From the NCBI RefSeq assembly GCF_002211305.1, contig NZ_LOKW01000004.1, positions 62,001-126,000 on the forward strand: DNA of 64,000 nucleotides, written 5' to 3'. Positions 36,116-45,138 of this stretch are shown in pieces. The notes under the pieces were generated by a model, which saw only the letters and a list, made by a program, of their open reading frames with translations, was not told the DNA's origin and made no database searches. A program made the translations under genes and the position numbers. Origin of the DNA: Rhizobium sp. R634 (lineage in GTDB: Bacteria > Pseudomonadota > Alphaproteobacteria > Rhizobiales > Rhizobiaceae). Position 1 is the first letter of the stretch, and each line of letters begins with the position of its first letter.

Positions 36116-37303
36116 ATGAGTTTTACCGGCCTTTCCCCAGAAGCCGTCCCCGCCCTGATGACCGGGGCCATCACCCCTCATCCCACCGTCGCGGGCCGTG
36201 CCGATGCCTATCTGCCGTCCCCCTGCATCCAGAACCATGCGGCCAATCTCGCCTTTCTGCCTGACGACACCCTAAGCTGCGTCTGGTTCGGCGGCACGAT
36301 GGAAGGCATGGGCGACATCTCGATTTACATGTCGCGACTGGCGCCGGGCTCGAAGCGCTGGTCCGAGCCGGAGAAGATGAGCGACGATCCGCAGAAATCC
36401 GAGCAGAACCCATTGATTTTCAATGCTCCTGGCGGAAAGACATGGCTGCTCTATACCTCGCAGACCTCGGGCAATCAGGACGGTTCCGTTGTCAAATGCC
36501 GGATCTCCGATGATGGCGGCCGAAGCTTCGGCCCGGTCCGCATCCTTTGCGACAGCCCCGGCACATTCGTGCGCCAGCAGATCGTCGTCAACGGCAGGGG
36601 CGAATGGCTGCTTCCGGTGTTCCGCTGCGTCGGCCTCAACGGCCAGCGCTGGAGCGGCGACGCCGATACGGCGGCCGTGCTGATCTCACGCGACGGCGGC
36701 GCAAGCTGGCAGATGCACGACATTGCCGACAGCATCGGCGCCGTGCATATGAACATCCTGCCGCTCGGCGGCGACCAGATGATTGCCTTCTACCGCAACC
36801 GTTTCGCCGAGAGCATTCTTTCCAGCCGATCGAGCGATGGCGGCAGGACATGGAGCGCGCCCGAGCCCACGGAACTTCCGAACAACAATTCCTCCATTCA
36901 GGCTACAGTCATGAATAATAGAGGAATCGCAATGGTTTACAACCATTCGAACGCCGCTATGTCGGATGCGCGACGCCAGTCTCTCTATGACGAAATCGAG
37001 GGCGACGACGCCGGAGAGACGGCTGCCGCCGTTGCCGATATCCGCCGGAAAGCGATCTGGGGTGTTCCGCGTGCGCCGCTGAGCCTCGCAATATCGAGGG
37101 ATGGCGGCAGGAGCTTTCCGTATCGGATCGATCTCGATACCGGCGACGGCCACTGCCTCAGCAACAATTCCAAGGATTCGCTGAACCGCGAATTCTCCTA
37201 TCCCTCGGTCATCCAAAGCGGCGACGGCACACTCCATGTCGCCTATACCTACTATCGGCGCGCCATCAAATATGTGCGCCTCGAACCGAACGCCCTGCCG
37301 TAA
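36116..37303 (+). CDS. Sialidase-like (BNR/Asp-box) protein
   Basis: A 395-residue six-bladed propeller protein of the sialidase superfamily. Four Asp-box motifs are readable: SDDGGRSFG, SRDGGASWQ, SSDGGRTWS and SRDGGRSFP. No signal peptide is seen, so it is probably cytoplasmic, unlike secreted sialidases. The ATG at 36116 follows GAGGAGA, which overlaps the stop of the aldolase gene. Proteins of this type may act as hydrolases, lyases or isomerases on acid sugars. The pairing with a NanA-type aldolase is suggestive of nonulosonate-like substrates but does not prove it. Confidence 0.8.
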   Translation: MSFTGLSPEAVPALMTGAITPHPTVAGRADAYLPSPCIQNHAANLAFLPDDTLSCVWFGGTMEGMGDISIYMSRLAPGSKRWSEPEKMSDDPQKSEQNPLIFNAPGGKTWLLYTSQTSGNQDGSVVKCRISDDGGRSFGPVRILCDSPGTFVRQQIVVNGRGEWLLPVFRCVGLNGQRWSGDADTAAVLISRDGGASWQMHDIADSIGAVHMNILPLGGDQMIAFYRNRFAESILSSRSSDGGRTWSAPEPTELPNNNSSIQATVMNNRGIAMVYNHSNAAMSDARRQSLYDEIEGDDAGETAAAVADIRRKAIWGVPRAPLSLAISRDGGRSFPYRIDLDTGDGHCLSNNSKDSLNREFSYPSVIQSGDGTLHVAYTYYRRAIKYVRLEPNALP

Positions 37304-37660
37304 GCAAGGCAGCGGCCAGCCAATTGTAAACCTGCGTCCGATCAACACCGAAAGGACGCGGGTACAATGGTTTTTGGCCGATCGAACAGCCATGAATTGA
37401 CAACAGCCCTGACCGGTCGGCTGCCGCGCGACGGACTCGGCCTCTCCTAAGCCAAATGCCCGCCCTAATCGGCGAAATTCGTATATCTTATTGTTTTATA
37501 TACAGAATAATCGTGCAAACTTCATCTGAAAACTTGCTCCGGCGAACATCGCGCGACAAAATTTCAGGCTCTCGGGAATGTCGGCTTGACTTTGACATTA
37601 CAACTTTACAATAAAGAGAGCGACACTATTGCCGCAAGATCCTGCAGGGAGGACTGGTTC
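37304..37660 (+). promoter_or_regulatory. Intergenic region before the dehydrogenase gene
   Basis: A 357-base stretch without a gene, AT-rich at 37485-37520 and 37590-37620. It contains a half-site GACAAAA at 37555-37561 that matches the inverted repeat at 35063-35081. A separate promoter for the dehydrogenase and PdxA genes is likely here, but I cannot place it exactly. Confidence 0.35.
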
Positions 37661-38794
37661 ATGGCCAGCTTGGGTTCGCCAATCACGATAATTCGGCCGC
37701 ATCAGATCGAATTCGGCATCGGCACGGCAGGAAAGCTCGGCAAATGGGCCAGCGAAAGAGGCTATCGGCGCACGCTTGTCATCTCGGATGCTTTCAACGC
37801 TTCGCGCATCGACGTGCTGGAGCTGAAGGGCGAGGTGACGGTCTTCTCCGAAGTGACGCCGGAGCCGGATACGGCCAATCTCGATAAGGTGCTGGCTGCG
37901 GCCAATGCCGCCGATGCGGAGCTGATCGTCGGTTTCGGCGGCGGCAGCGCCATGGATCTGGCAAAGCTTGCCGCCGTTCTTGCCGGCTCGGCGCAGACGC
38001 TGCACGAGGTCGTCGGCCCCAATAAGGTGCACGGACCTCGCAAGGCCGGGCTCGCCCAGGTGCCGACAACCTCGGGCACCGGCAGCGAGGCCGGCATTCG
38101 CGCACTCGTCACCGATCCCAAGACGATGGCGAAGCTTGCCGTCGAAAGCCTGCATATGCTCGCCGACATCGCCGTCATCGATCCGGCCCTGACCTTCACC
38201 GTGCCGGCTCGCACTACCGCCGCCACCGGCGTCGATGCGATGGCCCATTGCGTTGAGGCCTTCACCAACCGCAAGGCCCACCCGATGGTCGACATCTACG
38301 CGATCGAGGGGACGCGGCTGGTCGGCAGATATCTCGCCCGCGCCGTCAGGGACGGCAGCGACGCGGAAGCGCGCGCCGGACTGTCGCTCGCCTCGCTTTA
38401 CGGCGGCTTCTGCCTCGGGCCGGTCAACACAGCCGGCGGCCACGCGCTTGCCTATCCCCTCGGCACGCGCTGGCATGTGGCGCATGGCGCGGCGAATGCG
38501 CTCATCTTCCCGCATGTTCTCGCCTTCAACACGCCCTCGGCTCCGGAAAAGACGAAAGCGGTGATGGCGGCGCTCGGTTATGAGGCCTCGGACAATACGG
38601 CATCCGTCTTCGATGCGGCTTACGCTTTCTGCGCCGAACTCGGCATCGAAATGAAGCTCTCCGGCCTCGGCGTGCCGGAAAGCGATCTCGACGCCATGGC
38701 CGACGACGCCTTTGCCATCCGCCGTCTGCTCGACAACAATCCGCGCGACCTGACGCGCGCCGACATTCGCTCGATCTACGCAGCCGCGTTCTAG
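37661..38794 (+). CDS. Iron-containing alcohol dehydrogenase (maleylacetate reductase-like)
   Basis: A 377-residue group III metal alcohol dehydrogenase. The cofactor motif is VGFGGGSAMDLAK (about 92-104), VPTTSGTGSEA follows near 136, and metal ligands are D and H in GVDAMAHCVEAF near 197-207 plus H in GGHALAYPLG and WHVAHGAANA. The start at 37661 follows GGGAGGA; the longer frame lacks a ribosome site. It is followed by pdxA after 27 bases. It could reduce or oxidise an aldehyde or keto intermediate in acid-sugar breakdown. Maleylacetate as substrate is unlikely, because no aromatic pathway genes are nearby. Confidence 0.87.
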   Translation: MASLGSPITIIRPHQIEFGIGTAGKLGKWASERGYRRTLVISDAFNASRIDVLELKGEVTVFSEVTPEPDTANLDKVLAAANAADAELIVGFGGGSAMDLAKLAAVLAGSAQTLHEVVGPNKVHGPRKAGLAQVPTTSGTGSEAGIRALVTDPKTMAKLAVESLHMLADIAVIDPALTFTVPARTTAATGVDAMAHCVEAFTNRKAHPMVDIYAIEGTRLVGRYLARAVRDGSDAEARAGLSLASLYGGFCLGPVNTAGGHALAYPLGTRWHVAHGAANALIFPHVLAFNTPSAPEKTKAVMAALGYEASDNTASVFDAAYAFCAELGIEMKLSGLGVPESDLDAMADDAFAIRRLLDNNPRDLTRADIRSIYAAAF

Positions 38795-38821
38795 GCGACA
38801 CGGTTTTCAGAAGGAACTTTG

Positions 38822-39832
38822 ATGATGGACAGGAATGCAAAAGTCGCCGTGACGCTTGGTGATCCCGCCGGCGTCGGCCCCGAAGTGATCGTCAAGGCCC
38901 TGGCGGCCCTTCCCAAAGAAGAGCGCCGCGACTTCGTCATCGTCGGCAATGTCGAAGCGCTGGAGCGCGCCGACCGCGCCACCGGCGCCGGCCTGCGGTT
39001 CGGCCCCGCCGATGCCGCCGGCGATGGCAGCATTGCCGTCGATGAAGTTCCGCTGGGCGCAGCCCTGCCCGAAATCGGCAAGGTCAGCCCGGTCGCGGGC
39101 GACGCCTCGGTGCGCTATATCACCCGCGCCGTCGATCTCGCCATGTCTGGGAAAGCCGATGTCATCGTCACCGCGCCGATCAACAAGGAGGCGATGAACC
39201 TTGCCGGCCATCACCATGACGGCCATACCGGGCTTCTCGCGCATCTCACCGGCTCGAAGAGCTCCTTCATGCTGCTTGCCTCCGAGCGGCTGAACACCAT
39301 CCATGTCTCGACCCATATCTCGCTGAAGGGCGCGATCGAACGTGCCAAGACGGAGCGGGTGCTGGCGACCATCGAAGCCGGACACAAACATTTCCTGCGC
39401 CTCGGCAAGAAGGCCCGCATCGCCGTGGCCGGCCTCAACCCGCATTGCGGCGAAAACGGCCTGTTCGGCACCGAGGACACGGAATTCCTGGCGCCCGCCG
39501 TCGAGCAGGCGCAGGCCAAGGGCATCGATGTCGTCGGGCCGATCTCGGCCGATACGGTGTTCGCCCGCGCCTATAACGGCGCCTTCGATCTCGTCATCGC
39601 CCAGTATCACGACCAGGGCCACATCCCGATCAAGCTCGTCGCCTTCGAAACGGCGGTCAACGTCTCGCTCGGCCTGCCGATCGACCGCGTCTCGGTCGAT
39701 CACGGCACCGCCTTCGACATAGCCGGCACCGGCAAGGCCAACCACGTCAACATGCTCTCTGCCATCGCCTATGCCCGGCTGATGGCGCGCTCGCCGCGGC
39801 GGGCTGTTATCGAGCCCGGCGGGTCCGCATAG
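38822..39832 (+). CDS. pdxA2: 4-phospho-acid-sugar dehydrogenase, PdxA2-type
   Basis: A 336-residue PdxA-family dehydrogenase. [18 protein letters not shown] is the N-terminal motif; metal-binding histidines are in [12 protein letters not shown] near 128 and in [12 protein letters not shown] near 262. PdxA makes pyridoxine from 4-phosphohydroxythreonine; PdxA2 homologues linked to DUF1537 kinases oxidise 4-phosphoerythronate or -threonate, with loss of CO2 giving dihydroxyacetone phosphate. The kinase gene is in the other arm. The ATG at 38822 lies 6 bases behind AAGGA. It overlaps the convergent acyltransferase gene by 26 bases. Confidence 0.87.
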   Translation: MMDRNAKVAVTLGDPAGVGPEVIVKALAALPKEERRDFVIVGNVEALERADRATGAGLRFGPADAAGDGSIAVDEVPLGAALPEIGKVSPVAGDASVRYITRAVDLAMSGKADVIVTAPINKEAMNLAGHHHDGHTGLLAHLTGSKSSFMLLASERLNTIHVSTHISLKGAIERAKTERVLATIEAGHKHFLRLGKKARIAVAGLNPHCGENGLFGTEDTEFLAPAVEQAQAKGIDVVGPISADTVFARAYNGAFDLVIAQYHDQGHIPIKLVAFETAVNVSLGLPIDRVSVDHGTAFDIAGTGKANHVNMLSAIAYARLMARSPRRAVIEPGGSA

Positions 39833-40898
39833 CCATGGTTTTGTCTAGGAGACGAGCGGTCACATAGGCGAAACAGACGACTGCGCCGAGAAGCACGAAA
39901 AACGCGAGAGGACCATTCACCCCGATCGACCCGGCAACCGGCTTGAAAACACCGATCACCCCTCGGTGCAGGATGTAGACGGGGTATGAGATATACCCGA
40001 TCCGCGTCGCCAGCGCCTCTAATTTTGCCGGTATCTCCAAAAAGAGACCAAGCATCACGATGAGCGGCGCCAGGGCCATCGCGAACATCAAATCGTAATA
40101 AGGCCGCAGCACGGAAGGAACCGGCGCCGCGATGCAGATCATCAGCAGCAGGCACGGCACCAAGGCGGTCCAACCCTTCCTCCAGGCGGGCATGCCGCCG
40201 AACAGACGGCTGATCACCACCCCTGCCGTAAATGAAAACATCACCCTTGGCAGTCCACCGATAGCGGAAGGCCATTCCCAGCCGATATTCAACATTCCGT
40301 ACTTGAGACCGACAACAACCAAAAATGCAGCCGAGGCCAGGGCCACGAGGCAAAGGGCACGGACGGAGAGCCGAAAAAGCCATACTGCGAAGAGTATGTT
40401 CACCAACAGTTCCCAGAACATCGACCATGCCGGACCATTGATTGGAAACATCCCCTGCATCGGGCTTGCTTGAAGTAAATACATCGGGCTGGGCAGAAAA
40501 GCCCCGTTGGCAACTGTCGACACCATGAGGTCAATGACACTTTGACCTCTCAGCCCCCAGCTTGTCAGCAGAATGATTTGCACGAGACCGACTGAAATGC
40601 CGATCAGATAGAGCGGATAAAGACGCTTGATTCGAGCCGCCATAAAGGACTGGAATGGCAGACCGCCCGAAAGCCGTTTTCCGTAAATGTCCGCGATAAT
40701 AAACCCGCTGAGAACGAAGAAAAAGTCGACTGCCAGATAAGCGGACGGGGCATATCTTTCCTGGAAATGTGTAGCCACAACGCAAATGGCGGCAAAGCCG
40801 CGCATTGCGTCGAGAGAATAGTAACGGCTGCGGTCGGCAATCGAGACTCCTGCGCTGTCCATCGCTGGTGGCGCATAACCGCGGTCGAGACTGGTCAT
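39807..40898 (-). CDS. Acyltransferase 3 family membrane protein
   Basis: A 363-residue integral membrane acyltransferase with about ten helices. [20 protein letters not shown] (about 26-45) has the arginine and histidine of the family, and [20 protein letters not shown] follows. These enzymes (OafA/NodX/ExoZ type) add acetyl or succinyl groups to surface polysaccharides or lipo-oligosaccharides. Its 3' end overlaps the end of pdxA2 by 26 bases on the opposite strand. The neighbours on the other side are a flippase and a pyruvyl transferase, which supports a surface-polysaccharide role. The ribosome site is weak. Confidence 0.87.
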   Translation of the reverse strand: MTSLDRGYAPPAMDSAGVSIADRSRYYSLDAMRGFAAICVVATHFQERYAPSAYLAVDFFFVLSGFIIADIYGKRLSGGLPFQSFMAARIKRLYPLYLIGISVGLVQIILLTSWGLRGQSVIDLMVSTVANGAFLPSPMYLLQASPMQGMFPINGPAWSMFWELLVNILFAVWLFRLSVRALCLVALASAAFLVVVGLKYGMLNIGWEWPSAIGGLPRVMFSFTAGVVISRLFGGMPAWRKGWTALVPCLLLMICIAAPVPSVLRPYYDLMFAMALAPLIVMLGLFLEIPAKLEALATRIGYISYPVYILHRGVIGVFKPVAGSIGVNGPLAFFVLLGAVVCFAYVTARLLDKTMAMRTRRAR

Positions 40899-41058
40899 CT
40901 TGTCGATTATCCTATCGCCGTTGTGCCTGAGGGCACCAGAGGTAGTGGATCACAAACGGCATGAAGTGACGTATGCGAATGGCAAATGCCCCTTTGAACA
41001 CCAGTCGGTTCAAAATTCACAGATCGTTGGGACGTGTCTGTACATCACGATTGATGTG

Positions 41059-42564
41059 CTACGGTGCTGATAGTAGCGCCCCTTTGCGCTGCCGTGCCTG
41101 CTTTATAATGCCCATCAAGAGATTTAAACGGGGCCTGCATAGGATAAATATTAGGCAACCGTAGGCAATGGCACCTGCGAGGATCTCCACCGCCAAACGC
41201 GGATAAGCTGACCAATGAATTAGCGCTTCATGGAGCAGCAAAACTACAGCAATCATACCTGCAGAAGCCATGCTAGGCCGAAGGAATTGCATCAAGTATG
41301 CCCCGATACTCAGATCAATATGCCGCGAAACTTTCCAGCTGGTAATCGGCCAAAATAACAGAACCTGAATCATTATCGCGAAGACAATTATTGTAACCCC
41401 ATAAGGATAAAGAATTGCGATGGACAACAGCGTGAGGATATTTCGTGCGAGCTGGTAGTAAAACCACCAATCCATTTCGCCTTGGCTTTTTATCAAAGAC
41501 GCTTGAACGTAGCCGATCCCAGCCATCAACCCTATAACGCAATAGAACCGAACGGGCCAAACAGCCTCAATCCAATGCGCACCGAATACTGTCGGGATCA
41601 CATCATCAGCGACTGCGGCAAGGCCAATAAATACGGGGTACGATACCAGAGAGCAACCAAACGTCGCCATTAGGAATGCTTCACGAACTTTCTTGTGATC
41701 TGACCGCAACGAAGAAAGCAGGACGTGCGTGACAGATGTTAAGCCCCCGGCGATAACGTTATTGATCATATCAAACAAACGCTTCGAAAAGTTATACATA
41801 CCGAGCGCTGATGGGCTCAAGAGCACGCCTATGATAAGGTTGTCTAAGCTCATCGTCTGTAAAAACCGAGTGCCAGATGCAAAAAAGCCGTAGTGAAGGA
41901 GGTCGTTCAGGCTTGCTCTCTTGAGGTGAAGTCCCGGTGACCACCCCGCACCCCAGAAGGAAGCGCCGCACGATGCCGCGGTGGCAGCAATCTGCGCAAT
42001 CGCAAGCGCCCACAAGCCAAAACCCGCGAGAACTAAAACAAGGCAAATGCCAGCAGAAGTGATGGTAGCTATAACAGTACGGACAGCTACCAGATGAAAT
42101 GACATCTTCCTATTGACAATCGCATTCGGAACGATGGTCATGAAGTCGAAGAATACCTTCAACCCCATGATGTAAATCAAATACCTGACTTCCCCGTGTC
42201 CCACGTATTCCGCGATTGGAGAAGCGGCGACACACAAAGCTCCATAGATGAAAAACGAAAAAACAAGCGAAAGTAGGAATATGGTGTCCAGGTGGCTGCG
42301 TTTTATTTCAGCTCTCTGTATGATCGCCTCGCCAAATGCAGTCGGTCCAAAACTGCCTGCAAACGACACTATGCTGAATGACAGCGCGACAAGACCAAAA
42401 TCCTGGGGTTGAAGAACTCGTGAAGTCACCACAAAAACTGCGAAGGTGAAGACTGTTGGAATAAATGTACTCAGCGCCGACCAAAATGCGCCCGTTACGG
42501 CTGCGGCGGATCGGTTCTCGTTCACATGGCTGAATAGAATATCATCGTCTCGTGCAACCGACAA
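41059..42564 (-). CDS. Polysaccharide flippase (Wzx/ExoT-like, MATE-fold)
   Basis: A protein of about 501 residues with 12-14 membrane helices, of the lipopolysaccharide/oligosaccharide flippase class (AAAVTGAFWSALSTFIPTVFTFAVFVVTS; RVLQPQDFGLVALSFSIVSF). It would move lipid-linked repeat units across the inner membrane. No ATG is available at the 5' end. A TTG at 42564 lies 7 bases behind AGGAG and is preferred; the frame is open to a TTG at 42588, adjacent to the stop of the pyruvyl transferase gene. Base composition is AT-richer than in the flanks, which suggests transfer. Confidence 0.85.
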   Translation of the reverse strand: MSVARDDDILFSHVNENRSAAAVTGAFWSALSTFIPTVFTFAVFVVTSRVLQPQDFGLVALSFSIVSFAGSFGPTAFGEAIIQRAEIKRSHLDTIFLLSLVFSFFIYGALCVAASPIAEYVGHGEVRYLIYIMGLKVFFDFMTIVPNAIVNRKMSFHLVAVRTVIATITSAGICLVLVLAGFGLWALAIAQIAATAASCGASFWGAGWSPGLHLKRASLNDLLHYGFFASGTRFLQTMSLDNLIIGVLLSPSALGMYNFSKRLFDMINNVIAGGLTSVTHVLLSSLRSDHKKVREAFLMATFGCSLVSYPVFIGLAAVADDVIPTVFGAHWIEAVWPVRFYCVIGLMAGIGYVQASLIKSQGEMDWWFYYQLARNILTLLSIAILYPYGVTIIVFAIMIQVLLFWPITSWKVSRHIDLSIGAYLMQFLRPSMASAGMIAVVLLLHEALIHWSAYPRLAVEILAGAIAYGCLIFILCRPRLNLLMGIIKQARQRKGALLSAP

Positions 42565-42589
42565 AACTGAACTCCTACGGGGAATCAAA

Positions 42590-43684
42590 CTATAGAGGGA
42601 TGGGGACGAGATCCGGGGCGGGAAGACCGGGACGCAGATCTATCGGTCTACTCGACTTGTACCAGGTGCCGTTCATCTCATACGGAAGGCGGGACATGGC
42701 CGCCAAAATCTCACTGGCATTTGTCGCTTTCTCCACCAACAGAGTATCGCCGGTCCAGCTACCGATGAAGTCGTGCAGCCTGCTTCCGCTTCTCGCAACC
42801 GCGACATGCGGCTTATTGAGCAAAAGACAAAGAGTATGACCATGGAGGCGGTTGGTGATAATCCGTTGCGCGCCGGACAGCATCTTCACGCCATAATCGA
42901 CATACCGAGCAGCGACATCCTCGCAATGTTGGGCCACCATCTCGGAACGGCTAAAGCCACGCCGCATCGCGGCCTTGAGGACACTCGACTTGCGCAGGCG
43001 CGACAAACTATCCGGACCGTTGATCCAATTGGTAAGAGGTCCGTCGACGATCGCTCTGGCTTCAGCTATATCGACGTCGTCCTCCCCAAAAGGCTGCATG
43101 ACGTATAATGCCCGGAGAGGATCGGCTTCGAACGGTTTAAGCATGTCGATAGCGAATGCCGTGTCCGGCCCAGCCTCGACATCGCAATCGAAGTTCGCTT
43201 TTGCCAGCTCGAAACTCTGCTCGTCGCGCGTCATAAAGAAAAATTTGCGATGCCTCCCAATCGTACGCTTCGCGTAGTCCATAAGGGCCTCGTTGGCGAA
43301 ATCGATTGTTTGAGGCATCTGAATGATGGTTCGGTCCGGATATTTGCACGCTAACCGGTAGCGAACATCGTCTCTGCCGGTCCGCGCATCTCCGAAGTCG
43401 GCCCACCCGCAAATGAATATTGGAGCGTCGCCGGGCGTGGATTTTATCTCGTTAATACTTTGAAGAGAGCCGCCGGTAAGTACCGGCAGGCGCCCTGTTA
43501 CCTCCTGCAATACCTTTGCCAATCCCAACCAACTTGCGTGGTGGCCGGGATCTTTATTGGATGGAAAATCCATTATAATGTAAGGCTGTCCTCTACTAAC
43601 AAATTTCCTTACCGATCTAATCAACTTTTCCTGCAATCGCCGGATTACAACTTCGCCGAGATGATACATATATTCTACTTGCAT
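42590..43684 (-). CDS. Polysaccharide pyruvyl transferase family protein
   Basis: A protein of about 364 residues of the family that adds ketal pyruvate to sugars of exopolysaccharides (ExoV, CsaB-like). TNRLHGHTLCLLLNKPHVAV near residue 300 is the family C-terminal motif, and ADFGDARTGRDDVRYRLACKYPDRTIIQMPQ lies in the N-terminal half. The start is uncertain: ATG at 43684 is chosen, but the frame is open to a TTG at 43729, and neither has a strong ribosome site. It is followed closely by the flippase. No glycosyltransferase is adjacent, so the modified polymer must be made elsewhere. Confidence 0.8.
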   Translation of the reverse strand: MQVEYMYHLGEVVIRRLQEKLIRSVRKFVSRGQPYIIMDFPSNKDPGHHASWLGLAKVLQEVTGRLPVLTGGSLQSINEIKSTPGDAPIFICGWADFGDARTGRDDVRYRLACKYPDRTIIQMPQTIDFANEALMDYAKRTIGRHRKFFFMTRDEQSFELAKANFDCDVEAGPDTAFAIDMLKPFEADPLRALYVMQPFGEDDVDIAEARAIVDGPLTNWINGPDSLSRLRKSSVLKAAMRRGFSRSEMVAQHCEDVAARYVDYGVKMLSGAQRIITNRLHGHTLCLLLNKPHVAVARSGSRLHDFIGSWTGDTLLVEKATNASEILAAMSRLPYEMNGTWYKSSRPIDLRPGLPAPDLVPIPL

Positions 43685-43762
43685 TTTCAAAATTGGATCA
43701 GCAATTACATGCCCAAGTTTAGGAGTCAATTGGACTGCCGTGCGTCATAGCTACGCACCAAA

Positions 43763-43785
43763 TTTGCCTTACTTTTTAAGGTAAA
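43763..43785. terminator. Weak hairpin downstream of the toxin gene
   Basis: TTTGCCTTA (43763-43771) and TAAGGTAAA (43777-43785) pair with one mismatch around 5 bases. It lies between the toxin stop and the pyruvyl transferase start. The stem is AT-rich, so termination is only a possibility. Confidence 0.35.
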
Positions 43786-43866
43786 TGAGAACGAGGTTCG
43801 GACCTTGCGCGCAACGGTGGAAAGGGATGCGGAAGCATGACTAGGATGCGCAAAAAATCGGGCTTA

Positions 43867-44349
43867 TCACATGTCGAACAAGCGGCGGTCCCAGTAGACG
43901 GGTTGGTGGAGGCTGACCGTGATCGATGGGAATTCCGGGTGGGCCGGGTTGATCAGCACGTTGCGGTCGACCCGGGCAACGACGCTCGGCACCAGCAGGA
44001 TGGCGCTGCGCTTTTCCTGGTACCACTTTTCGCCGAAAGCCTTGCTGACGCCGGCCGGCATGCTGTCCCAGCCCGGCAGCGCCGGCTCGGAGAAGATCTC
44101 ATAACTGAGCCCGCGCGGCATTGATATCGTGACGTAATGCTGATTGGGCGGCAGCCTGCCGCTGCCATGGACGAGCTTTTCGAGCAGCGCCGTCGGATAA
44201 TGCTCGCTCGTATAGATAATCGGGCTGCCCGACGTGTTCCACCGCCCCGGCGCGACGGTCGAGCCGGTGGCATCGAAGATCGGGTAGGTTCCGTTGGGAT
44301 CTCCGATCCGGACGGATGTCAGCGTACGGTCAAGAAGCCGTGCGCTCAC
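43867..44349 (-). CDS. RES-domain toxin
   Basis: A 160-residue RES-family toxin. PGRWNTSGSPIIYTSEHYPTALLEKLVH (about 34-61) contains the conserved arginine, tyrosine and glutamate residues of the family. Characterised members break down NAD+ and stop growth until neutralised. It starts with GTG that overlaps the antitoxin stop by 4 bases (GTGA), the usual coupling for toxin made after antitoxin. It is the second gene of a complete toxin-antitoxin pair. Confidence 0.9.
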   Translation of the reverse strand: MSARLLDRTLTSVRIGDPNGTYPIFDATGSTVAPGRWNTSGSPIIYTSEHYPTALLEKLVHGSGRLPPNQHYVTISMPRGLSYEIFSEPALPGWDSMPAGVSKAFGEKWYQEKRSAILLVPSVVARVDRNVLINPAHPEFPSITVSLHQPVYWDRRLFDM

Positions 44350-44777
44350 GCAGCGCTGCCGTATTTCAGGCTTCCAAGGACATCGAGCACGAGCTCGCCG
44401 CCGATCTCGCTCTGGATGACGACGTCGATCGGCCGCCTGTCCTCCAGCATCGCATGCGGGCGAAACAGGAAATCGCGCGCCTCGGCCTCGGTCCGCCAGA
44501 CATCGAGCGCCAGCCCCCAGACACGCGCGAGACGGGCGAGCCTTATGCCCTCATCGGAGGAGAGCCGATGCTTGGACTTGCGCCGTTCATAAGTGGCTTT
44601 GGGAACGAGCCGGTATTTGAACTGGGCGTCGCTTGGGGCGAGAAGCAGCGCCATGCGGTCAAGCGCCTTGACCGGCAATCCCGCCTCGATACTGGAGAGC
44701 AGGCCGAAGGCCGAACGCGAGGCCGGTTCTCTGGCAGGCAGTCCGAGAACGTCGGCAACGACAGCAAATCCCATCAT
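44346..44777 (-). CDS. Xre/MbcA/ParS-type antitoxin
   Basis: A 143-residue antitoxin of the DUF2384/Xre-MbcA-ParS type. The N-terminal part to about residue 70 is the DNA-binding segment (GLPVKALDRMALLLAPSD), and the C-terminal toxin-binding part has RLARLARVWGLALDVW, FLFRPHAMLEDRRPIDV and GGELVLDVLGSLKYG. It covers and blocks the RES active site and usually represses its own promoter. The start at 44777 is 8 bases behind AGGAG; 44774 and a GTG at 44780 are alternatives. An 8-base inverted repeat sits just upstream. Confidence 0.9.
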   Translation of the reverse strand: MMGFAVVADVLGLPAREPASRSAFGLLSSIEAGLPVKALDRMALLLAPSDAQFKYRLVPKATYERRKSKHRLSSDEGIRLARLARVWGLALDVWRTEAEARDFLFRPHAMLEDRRPIDVVIQSEIGGELVLDVLGSLKYGSAA

Positions 44778-44793
44778 CACAATGGCTCCTTTT

Positions 44794-44821
44794 CACTTGA
44801 GGATATATTTAGTCTCAAGTG
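44794..44821. promoter_or_regulatory. Inverted repeat at the toxin-antitoxin promoter
   Basis: CACTTGAG (44794-44801) and CTCAAGTG (44814-44821) are perfect 8-base arms around 12 AT-rich bases. It lies 16 bases before the antitoxin start, where a promoter should be, and is the likely site of antitoxin autorepression. Confidence 0.55.
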
Positions 44822-45138
44822 GACCAATGATCAAGTACGTCATTTGCTGAGCTGCCGATGAAGGCGGATTATGAGTCCCGACCGGGGGGTTCGACACCCA
44901 GGGCATCGATCTTTCCGAACTCGGCGAGACGATCGACAGACAGCTTGAACAAGGCCTCTGGGATTGCCGGCATGATCCCTTACCGCGTGCCATCGATCGT
45001 TGCGGCAAACCTCGGCCACGAACGAGCTTGCGGCCCGCCCAGTCTTTTTCCCAGAGAGCATCTTTTTGGAAATTCCTTTCTCCTCATTCCGATTAGTCTA
45101 CTTAATTTATAGAAATAACTTAATTGGAGAGAGTGGTC
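44822..45138. other. Intergenic region between toxin-antitoxin and second CUT2 operon
   Basis: A 317-base region. Its middle (44870-45055) has the GC content and codon rhythm of coding DNA, but only short frames are open on either strand, for example 34 codons on the minus strand ending near 44873. It may be the remnant of a lost gene. The last 80 bases are AT-rich and probably hold the promoter of the binding-protein gene at 45139. Confidence 0.3.

Noticed and set aside
36116..37303. Calling the Asp-box protein a secreted sialidase
   Set aside because: No signal peptide is visible, and the neighbours lack the standard sialic-acid catabolic genes.
38811..38835. GGAAC at 38813 before pdxA2 as a stress promoter
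   Set aside because: It is part of the ribosome binding site region, and no GTT follows at the right distance.
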